12,708 nt of DNA from Burkholderiales bacterium (GTDB lineage Bacteria; Pseudomonadota; Gammaproteobacteria; Burkholderiales; Burkholderiaceae_D). The stretch is taken from assembly GCA_005800405.1 (NCBI GenBank), contig SYFN01000086.1, forward strand, positions 1-12,708. Direction: 5' to 3'. Of the stretch, positions 7,522-12,708 are shown one piece after another; the first letter of the stretch is position 1; every line of letters starts with the position of its first letter. Position numbers and translations under genes: made by a program. The notes under the pieces were generated by a model that was not told the DNA's origin, did no database searches, and saw nothing but the letters and a program-made list of their open reading frames with translations.

Positions 7522-7546
7522 ATCCGGCAACGGGCCGGATTTTTTT
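7522..7546 (+). terminator. Terminator-like hairpin plus T-run inside the DUF6844 gene
   Basis: A perfect 7-bp stem, ATCCGGC (7522-7528) and GCCGGAT (7534-7540), closes a five-base loop AACGG and is followed at once by T7 (7540-7546). This is the form of an intrinsic terminator, yet it lies inside a coding region with four further plus-strand segments downstream. It overlaps the site where the frame changes. Confidence 0.6.
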
Positions 7547-7547
7547 A
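7541..7547 (+). promoter_or_regulatory. In-phase -1 slippery heptamer T TTT TTA at the frame change
   Basis: In the upstream frame the codons are ATT TTT TTA CGT, so the bases 7541-7547 read T TTT TTA in the X XXY YYZ phase used by -1 frameshift sites. A single -1 slip here gives IFL then TSKAVVRVPSN, joining both halves of the protein. It could equally be a simple homopolymer deletion. Confidence 0.5.
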
Positions 7548-8305
7548 CGTCCAAGGCGGTTGTGCGCGTGCCAAGCAATCACCCTGGCTATGCGAAAGAA
7601 CTGGTACTGGCCTACGAAAAAGCGATGCTGGAGTTGCAGGTAGCATTCATCTTGCAAAATTGCGGCACGATAACAACCCAGCGAACCTCGGAATTCATGT
7701 CCGATGAATCAGAGAATGTGCGCAAGTTTGATGACAGCAAAGCAGTCAATGCAGTGCCGCTCAAGAGCAGTGGAGCGAAAATGGACATGGACAAGCTGCT
7801 CGCCGACATAGACGCTCGAGTGGATCAGTATCTTGTGCAACAAGGCGAGTCGCGTGAAAAAGTGTCGCGCATGTCGGTTCCCGAAAAAAAGCAGCTGTTC
7901 CGGAATAACCTGATCCGGGAGACCGTGAAAAGTGCGGTTCAGAATATGCGGGGACTGGAGCCCGTGCAGACGCGTTTGTTCGCGCTTTCGACCGCGAACT
8001 GCGAGCGTACACAGATTGGCATCATCGCCGTTCAATCGGAGAAAACCCGGCAGTTCGCAGAGGATATCCGCATGCAAAGGACCTCGATGGTCAAGGGTTC
8101 GGGCAAAGTCATTGATGAGTATTTACCCAAGACCGATGCCGAGCTACTCAATGAATCCGGTTTTCGTTTTGCTTATGACGAGAATGGACACCCCATGCTG
8201 ATCTCATACGGCCGTTGGGGCGTCGCATCGGAGAGCCCGGATCCCACGCGACATTTGATGAATGTGGAGAATGCACAAAGAACGGCGCAGACGCTGGCTG
8301 AAGCA

Positions 8306-8308
8306 TGA
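8306..8308 (+). other. Premature opal (TGA) codon within the DUF6844 frame
   Basis: TGA lies between codons for TLAEA and IAEFTGTRL in one continuous frame that stays open for another 132 codons with coding-like sequence. Confidence 0.8.
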
Positions 8309-8703
8309 ATTGCCGAATTTACGGGCACACGATTGCAAGTCCTTGACGCACGTATTCAGGGATCAGTGATGGAAGAAATTGCCACTCGCATCACACACTA
8401 CGAAAACGCCGAAAAAATCGGTACGGAAGATGCGATTGAAAATATCGGCAACATGATAGACAATAGCCTGCGGTCGGCTAAATCGGATGCCACGATCAGC
8501 CTCAAAGGCACCGCCGAGATCAAAGTCTGGGAAGAAAAAGATTCATCAGGGCAGATTCATGTGGGTTCTATTATTACGTGGACTGCAGCTCAATTAACGA
8601 ACTCGCAGACTATAGAGCGCAACGGGACGGCAGCGGGTAGCAATAACGGCCCTAGCGTGAAAGATAGCCGTGGCTCCCGCGTGGTGAATTCCAAGGATGA
8701 TTT

Positions 8704-10056
8704 TTGAGTGGCAAGCGCCTCATGCATCGAATCAAGCAAATGCCAGGGATATCAAACACTATCTTTCTTGCTTTAGTCCTGATTTCAGGTTCTGCTGTCG
8801 CGCAGGGCTCACTACCCGCATGCACGGGAAAAAACTCATCCAGCTGGAGTGCCTGCACGGGCACGCTTGCAAGCGGTAATACCATCCTCTATTCCGGCGA
8901 ATTCCTGAACGGTAAAAAACACGGCCAAGGTGAAGAAATCATCCCCAAGACCAATGGAAGCGACCGTTATCTAGGGCAGTTCCGCGAGGGACGTCGGCAT
9001 GGCAGAGGCATCTATTACTTTGCCAATGGCAGCAAGTATGAGGGCGAACTTGTACGCGACCAGTTTCATGGGGATGGCAGCTTCGAAAGTCCGAACGGTG
9101 ACCGCTATGTAGGGCAGTTCAGAAACGGGCAGTTTGGCGGAGAGGGTATCTACACGTTCGTGAATGGCAATGTGGCGCAGGAAGGCATTTTTGAGAACGG
9201 TCAATTTCTCCGCGCAACCAAAATACAGCGGCGACGCATTGCGTCAGACACGACGAGCCAGTTCAATGAGTCCAGCCGGCTCAATCCCGGCGCGCTCAAG
9301 GCACTTCCTGAGCGGGATGCTGTGGCGATCATCATCGGTATTCAGTCTTACAAAAATTTACCCCCGGCGCGGTTCGCAGATTCGGATGCGCGCATGTTTT
9401 CCGAGTATGCGCAGCGGTTGCTGGGCGTCAGGCCGGACAAGATACGCTTGTTGACTGATGGTGATGCGGGCGAAATTGAAATAGCGCGCGCATTCAGGAG
9501 CTGGCTGATGCAAAATGTGAACAAAGGTAAGACCGAAGTTTACATTTTTTACAGCGGCCACGGTTTGCCATCCGACGATGGAACATCCTTGTACCTGTTG
9601 CCCCACAACGCCGATCGAGATTTCATCGACAAGACCGCGATCAATCAAGCAGAGCTGGTGAGTCTTACTGAAGCTACCGGGGCCAAAAATGTCACCCTAT
9701 TTATGGACAGCTGCTACAGTGGCCAGACGCGCAATGGTGATGCTTTATTGGCAAATGCCCGGCCGGTCGTGCTTAAATCCAAAAGTTCCGGCTATCCTTC
9801 GACCTTTACCGTGCTCACGGCATCGGCACCCGATCAAATTTCCTGGGCGAGCGATGAATTGGGCCACGGTATTTTCAGCTATTATCTGATGAAGGGCATG
9901 GAAGGCGACGCTGACAGCAATCAGGACGGCAGGCTTACTGCCGGCGAGCTGCATGCCTACTTGCTGGACAAGGTCAACCGCGAGGCCGCCATGCTGAACA
10001 GAAAACAACAGCCACAGCTGGCGGGCGACCCCGAGCAGATTTTGATCAGCAGATAA
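8704..10056 (+). CDS. Exported MORN-repeat / caspase-like (peptidase C14) protease with EF-hand-like loop
   Basis: A 450-residue protein. An N-terminal signal peptide ends near AVA|QG (residues 33-34). A Cys pair (C40, C51, in PACTG and SACTG) precedes about four MORN repeats at 63-168, for example RYLGQFREGRRHGRGIYYF and KYEGELVRDQFHGDGSF. A linker leads to a caspase fold from about 203: AVAIIIGIQSYKNLP, FADSDARMFSEY, then YIFYSGHG with His286 and LFMDSCYSG with Cys337, the catalytic dyad. Near the end DSNQDGRLTAGE (404-415) fits a calcium-binding EF-hand loop. Caspase-like bacterial proteases cut after Arg/Lys or Asp; the specificity here cannot be read. The TTG at 8704 was chosen because AAGGA lies five bases upstream and it overlaps the previous stop (coupling); ATG 8722 is the alternative and keeps the signal peptide. 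A periplasmic or secreted location is inferred. Confidence 0.88.
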   Translation: MSGKRLMHRIKQMPGISNTIFLALVLISGSAVAQGSLPACTGKNSSSWSACTGTLASGNTILYSGEFLNGKKHGQGEEIIPKTNGSDRYLGQFREGRRHGRGIYYFANGSKYEGELVRDQFHGDGSFESPNGDRYVGQFRNGQFGGEGIYTFVNGNVAQEGIFENGQFLRATKIQRRRIASDTTSQFNESSRLNPGALKALPERDAVAIIIGIQSYKNLPPARFADSDARMFSEYAQRLLGVRPDKIRLLTDGDAGEIEIARAFRSWLMQNVNKGKTEVYIFYSGHGLPSDDGTSLYLLPHNADRDFIDKTAINQAELVSLTEATGAKNVTLFMDSCYSGQTRNGDALLANARPVVLKSKSSGYPSTFTVLTASAPDQISWASDELGHGIFSYYLMKGMEGDADSNQDGRLTAGELHAYLLDKVNREAAMLNRKQQPQLAGDPEQILISR

Positions 10057-10134
10057 CCAGCCGGGCTGCGCAAACAAAGTGGTCTTTGATGGTTCATCGC
10101 AGGTTCGTATGTCACCATCCCATCAGGAAGAATT

Positions 10135-10887
10135 ATGAAACAGGTAACATGGCTTATTTCCCTGATCGTGTTTCCAGCACTCGCACTCTTGTCTTCTCAA
10201 GCGTGGTCACAACAAAAAAATCCTTACAAGCGACCGCTGTGTACCAAGGCCGATTATCCACGCAAGCTTGGTGAAGAGCGTCATACAAACGGCTATGCAT
10301 GCTGGGGTCGCTACGTGGTGTCGTCAGATCCGGTTTATAAAAATGGCGTCTACGAGGGAGAATTCATGAATGGGAAGTTTCATGGTATCGGTGTTTATCA
10401 ATTCAAGGCCGGGAAGGGGAATCGTGGTGATCGCTATGTCGGACAATTTAATACGGGTCAGATGACTTCCAATGGTACGTATTACTTCGCGAATAGCGAG
10501 AAGTATATCGGCGACTTTCAGGGTGGTCAGCGTAGCGGTTTTGGTACTCAGTACATGAAAAATGGTGATCGTTTTGCCGGCGAATGGAGAAACGATCAGT
10601 TTCATGGCAACGGAAAACTGACATTTCCGTTTGGCGAGGTCTATGAGGGCACTTTTGCATTCGGTATGCGTAACGGTAAGGGGGTGATGAAGTTTTCAGA
10701 TGGGTCGCACTTCACAGGATCGTTCATCGCCGACCAGCGCAACGGACAGGGCGTCGAGGTGCGGGAAGACGGAACGCAATTCGAGGGGATATGGGCCTCT
10801 GACAAGCGAGAGGGTTCGTTTATCATGACAGAGATCAATGGTAGTAGCAGGGAGGTTCAGTTCATCCAGGACCGGCCGGTCGAATAA
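10135..10887 (+). CDS. Exported MORN-repeat protein, paralog of the MORN part of the caspase gene
   Basis: A 250-residue protein starting at ATG 10135, with AGGAAG four bases upstream. The signal peptide runs to about residue 25 (SQAWS|QQKNP). The mature protein opens with Cys36 and Cys56 (LCTKAD and YACWGRY), then six MORN repeats and a partial seventh from about 72 to 235. Examples are VYEGEFMNGKFHGIGVYQF, RYVGQFNTGQ, KYIGDFQGGQRSGFGTQY, RFAGEWRNDQFHGNGKLTF and VYEGTFAFGMRNGKGVMKF. There is no protease or other catalytic domain. The Cys pair and the repeats resemble those of the neighbouring caspase protein, including nearly the same RYVGQF and QFHG units, which suggests duplication. MORN repeats are beta-hairpin modules for binding or scaffolding. 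It lies 78 bases downstream, so it is likely in the same unit and could be a partner of the protease. Confidence 0.88.
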   Translation: MKQVTWLISLIVFPALALLSSQAWSQQKNPYKRPLCTKADYPRKLGEERHTNGYACWGRYVVSSDPVYKNGVYEGEFMNGKFHGIGVYQFKAGKGNRGDRYVGQFNTGQMTSNGTYYFANSEKYIGDFQGGQRSGFGTQYMKNGDRFAGEWRNDQFHGNGKLTFPFGEVYEGTFAFGMRNGKGVMKFSDGSHFTGSFIADQRNGQGVEVREDGTQFEGIWASDKREGSFIMTEINGSSREVQFIQDRPVE

Positions 10888-11112
10888 AAGCCTGTCCCGT
10901 TAGATCGATGGCAGGGATGTCAAGGAGAGTGGGTGAGGTTTGCCTTAAACCCACCGCGCAACCATCTACCCAGTGAAGCACTGATTAAATAAAACTGGAC
11001 ATTTGTTCAGCTAAATTCGTCGTGATAAGACCTTGATGTTGCGTGGCCCCGCGTAGCTCAGCTGCGGTGGCTTGCCATAAAACGTGGCTGTATTCAGCGT
11101 CTCCCCAAAATA
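10888..11112. other. Intergenic region before the PPK2 gene
   Basis: About 225 bases with the hairpin described above and a second short perfect one, CAGTG (10971-10975) / CACTG (10979-10983), followed by an A/T-rich stretch. TTGTTC (11003-11008) and GATAAG (11024-11029) are spaced by 15 bases and could be a weak promoter for the PPK2 gene. No coding region is seen. Confidence 0.4.
10929..10954 (+). terminator. Possible hairpin at the end of the envelope cluster
   Basis: Arms GTGGGT (10929-10934) and ACCCAC (10949-10954) can pair; inside, GGTTT (10937-10941) and AAACC (10947-10951) form a competing hairpin. No T-run follows, so it is not a standard intrinsic terminator. It may mark the 3' end or be incidental. 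Confidence 0.3.
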
Positions 11113-11931
11113 ATGAAAAAAATAGACCTGTCGCCTTGGCGCATCCGACATGGATCAGACTGCCAGTTAAGCGACTTCAATACCCGACCCGAAGGTGTAT
11201 TGTCGTTATCCGACGATGAAGTCAGACACCAAACGAAAAAGCTGTCAGGCAGATTGAATAAGCTTCAGATTCGACTGCATGCTGCGAAGAGTCATGCTGT
11301 TCTGCTCGTGTTGCAGGGTATGGATACCTCAGGCAAGGATGGCGTCATCAGCCATGTATTCTCGAACTTCAGTCCACTGGGTGTTCGCGCGGTGCCGTTT
11401 GCTGCACCGACCGAGGCGGAGCTAAGACATGATTTTTTGTGGCGTATTCATGGCAAGGTACCTGCGTTCGGTGAACTCGTCATTTTTAATCGTAGTCATT
11501 ACGAAGATGTGCTGGTAACTCGGGTCCACCAACTCATCGACAAGGCAACCTGCAGCAAGCGCTACGAGCACATTGCGCATTTTGAATCGCTGTTGCATGA
11601 CAGCGGCACGACGGTGATCAAGTGCTATCTGCACATCTCGAGGAATGAGCAGAAAAAACGACTGCAGCAACGGATAGACGATCCCGGAAAGCGCTGGAAA
11701 CTTCAGTCTTCTGATTTTAGCGACCGAAAGCTGTGGCCCAAATTCATGTCAGCTTACGAAGACACTATCTCCGCAACCAGTACCAAAAATGCACCCTGGT
11801 ATGTCGTTCCAGCAGATTCCAAACCTCACCGCGATTTGTTTATCGCCACACTGCTAGTGCAAACGCTGGAGTCGCTGAATCTGAGATTACCAAAGCCGAG
11901 TTTCTCGTTGGAGGACGTGAAACTGACCTGA
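11113..11931 (+). CDS. ppk2: PPK2-family polyphosphate kinase (polyphosphate:nucleotide phosphotransferase)
   Basis: A 272-residue cytoplasmic enzyme of normal PPK2 one-domain length. Motifs: N-terminal LSDFNTRPEG; Walker A GMDTSGKDG at 69-77; FNRSHYEDVLVTRVH at 125-139, the Walker-B-side motif; HISRNEQKKRLQQRIDDPGKRWK at about 174-196, the lid region with basic residues; and SDRKLWPKFMSAYEDTISATST with NAPWYVVPADSK at about 203-237. The protein transfers phosphate between polyphosphate and nucleotides. The GMDTSGKDG form, rather than the GRDAAGKGG form of class I, points to class II/III, which use AMP and possibly ADP. No ppk1 or ppx gene is nearby. The ATG has no clear ribosome binding site, but LSPWR close to the start is usual for the family. 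It converges with the glycerol kinase gene 44 bases downstream. Confidence 0.95.
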   Translation: MKKIDLSPWRIRHGSDCQLSDFNTRPEGVLSLSDDEVRHQTKKLSGRLNKLQIRLHAAKSHAVLLVLQGMDTSGKDGVISHVFSNFSPLGVRAVPFAAPTEAELRHDFLWRIHGKVPAFGELVIFNRSHYEDVLVTRVHQLIDKATCSKRYEHIAHFESLLHDSGTTVIKCYLHISRNEQKKRLQQRIDDPGKRWKLQSSDFSDRKLWPKFMSAYEDTISATSTKNAPWYVVPADSKPHRDLFIATLLVQTLESLNLRLPKPSFSLEDVKLT

Positions 11932-11975
11932 GACTGCGTTTATAGATTGCAGTGACTTGCGTCTGATAAGCGCGC

Positions 11976-12708
11976 TCAGTGATCCTTGGCCCAGCCAGTC
12001 GCACGTGTGATGGCCTCTTGCCATCGCGCGAGACGAATTTGACGTTCATCATCGGACATTCGTGGGTCGAACTGTGTATCGCATTGCCAGTGTTGCGCGA
12101 GTTCGGTTTCGTCTTCCCAAAGGCCTATCGCCAAACCCGCCAGGCTGGCGGCGCCTAGCGCGGTTGTTTCTGTGATCCGTGGTCGCAGTACCGGTACCCC
12201 GAGTATGTCTGCCTGAAACTGCATCAGTAAATCATTGCGTGACGCGCCACCGTCAACACGCAGCTCGCTGATTGGCATACCGGCGTCAGCTTGCATCGCT
12301 TGGATCACATCAGCGTTCTGGAGCGCTATACCTTCCAGTGCTGCACGAGCAATATGTGCAGCGCCGGTACCGCGCGATATGCCGACCAGCGTACCGCGTG
12401 CATATGGATCCCAATGGGGCGCACCCAATCCGGAAAAGGCAGGGACGAATACCACCCCATCGGTATTCGGCACGCTCGCGGCCAGCGGCTCAATGTCTGC
12501 CGCAGTGCGTATCAGACCCAAGCCATCGCGCAGCCATTGCACTGCGGCGCCTGCGGCAAAGACACTGCCTTCGAGCAGATGATCCGTCGATCGCTGCGGC
12601 GTGGGGAGTGTATCGCGCTGCAATGTCCAGCCCACGGTGGTGAGCATGTGGTTGTGAGAGACCACCGGTGCACCCGTGTTCATCAGAATGAAGCAGCCGG
12701 TACCAAAG
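11976..12708 (-). CDS. glpK: Glycerol kinase, C-terminal part (5' end outside the window)
   Basis: The frame is open to the right edge and encodes about 244 C-terminal residues of an FGGY-family kinase. It begins [12 protein letters not shown] (the phosphate-binding strand-turn found in GlpK as YGTGCFLLMNTG). It continues with YALEGSVF-like [85 protein letters not shown] and the adenine-side [14 protein letters not shown], ending RATGWAKDH. The enzyme phosphorylates glycerol to sn-glycerol 3-phosphate with ATP. The motifs are intact and the C-terminus is of normal form, so nothing suggests decay. Its 3' end faces the PPK2 gene; the 44-base gap holds only a weak dyad (ACTGC 11933-11937 / GCAGT 11949-11953) and no clear T-run terminator. 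Confidence 0.97.
   Translation of the reverse strand, partial: FGTGCFILMNTGAPVVSHNHMLTTVGWTLQRDTLPTPQRSTDHLLEGSVFAAGAAVQWLRDGLGLIRTAADIEPLAASVPNTDGVVFVPAFSGLGAPHWDPYARGTLVGISRGTGAAHIARAALEGIALQNADVIQAMQADAGMPISELRVDGGASRNDLLMQFQADILGVPVLRPRITETTALGAASLAGLAIGLWEDETELAQHWQCDTQFDPRMSDDERQIRLARWQEAITRATGWAKDH

Larger units (their letters stand above)
7323..8707 (+). pseudogene. Exported DUF6844-type protein, frame broken by a -1 shift and an in-frame TGA (pseudogene or recoded gene)
   Basis: One gene lies in three pieces. From ATG 7323 (GAGTGG six bases upstream) it encodes a signal peptide (LLALAALFLLQAVQAQ) and then SFGQWVRDFEKQFAPIGRPDPATGRIF. The frame then shifts -1 within T7 (7540-7546); the continuation reads FFTSKAVVRVPSNHPGYAKELVLAYEKAMLELQ and so on, with GLEPVQTRLFALS, ENGHPMLISYGRWG and AQTLAEA. 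A TGA at 8306-8308 interrupts the same frame before IAEFTGTRLQVLDARIQG, which runs to the stop at 8705-8707. Corrected length would be 461 residues. Family signals I associate with DUF6844 are FxKAQ-like EKAMLELQ, PVQT, the fGxWG motif and the xIAEF segment after the stop. No function is known. It lies 23 bases after the FlgT-like gene. Family call is moderate; that this is one interrupted gene is firm. Confidence 0.82.

Noticed and set aside
8333..8707. Separate 124-residue gene starting at TTG 8333
   Set aside because: It is in the same frame as the preceding segment, lacks a convincing ribosome binding site and its sequence continues the DUF6844-type protein, so it is treated as the third piece of that gene.
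11054..11064. TAGCTCAGCTG, which resembles the D-arm of a tRNA gene
   Set aside because: No acceptor stem pairs around it, no anticodon arm or T-arm motif follows within the expected distance, and the next gene starts about 50 bases later.

Overview
The window looks like a Gram-negative proteobacterial chromosome segment, most likely gammaproteobacterial. The evidence is two Sec lipoproteins with classic lipoboxes, an LpoB-type lipoprotein, a FlgT/CsgG-like periplasmic protein, an AlkB-type membrane hydroxylase and ordinary GlpK and PPK2 enzymes, at moderately high GC. I cannot name the genus. No rRNA, tRNA, CRISPR array or insertion sequence is visible.

Left part (1-3620): the 3' end of an atypical short-chain dehydrogenase and a small exported NTF2/SnoaL-like protein lie on the plus strand. 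They converge on a minus-strand series of three: an AlkB-like hydroxylase (3620-2646), a monoglyceride-lipase-like hydrolase (2604-1744) and an exported SOUL heme-binding-family protein (1736-1089). The hydrolase reading frame is broken by an in-frame TAG and, probably, a second in-frame TGA, so it is called a pseudogene.

Central part (3621-10887): an AT-rich intergenic region leads into six closely spaced plus-strand genes, all with export signals. In order they are a COG3014-type lipoprotein, an LpoB-type lipoprotein, a FlgT/CsgG-like periplasmic protein, a DUF6844-type exported protein, an exported MORN-repeat plus caspase-like protease, and a second exported MORN-repeat protein. The first four resemble sets of envelope proteins that I recall occurring together. 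The addition of a probably periplasmic MORN-caspase and its MORN paralog makes this the most interesting part of the window. The DUF6844 gene carries a -1 frame change exactly at a T TTT TTA slippery heptamer, directly after a perfect 7-bp hairpin, and further on an in-frame TGA. It is either a pseudogene or a recoded gene.

Right part (11113-12708): a complete class-III-like PPK2 polyphosphate kinase on the plus strand converges on the 3' part of a glycerol kinase gene on the minus strand that runs off the window.

Functions come from motif and family recognition by eye, without database searches. The catalytic motifs quoted were read directly from the sequence; the joint role of the central cluster is inference.
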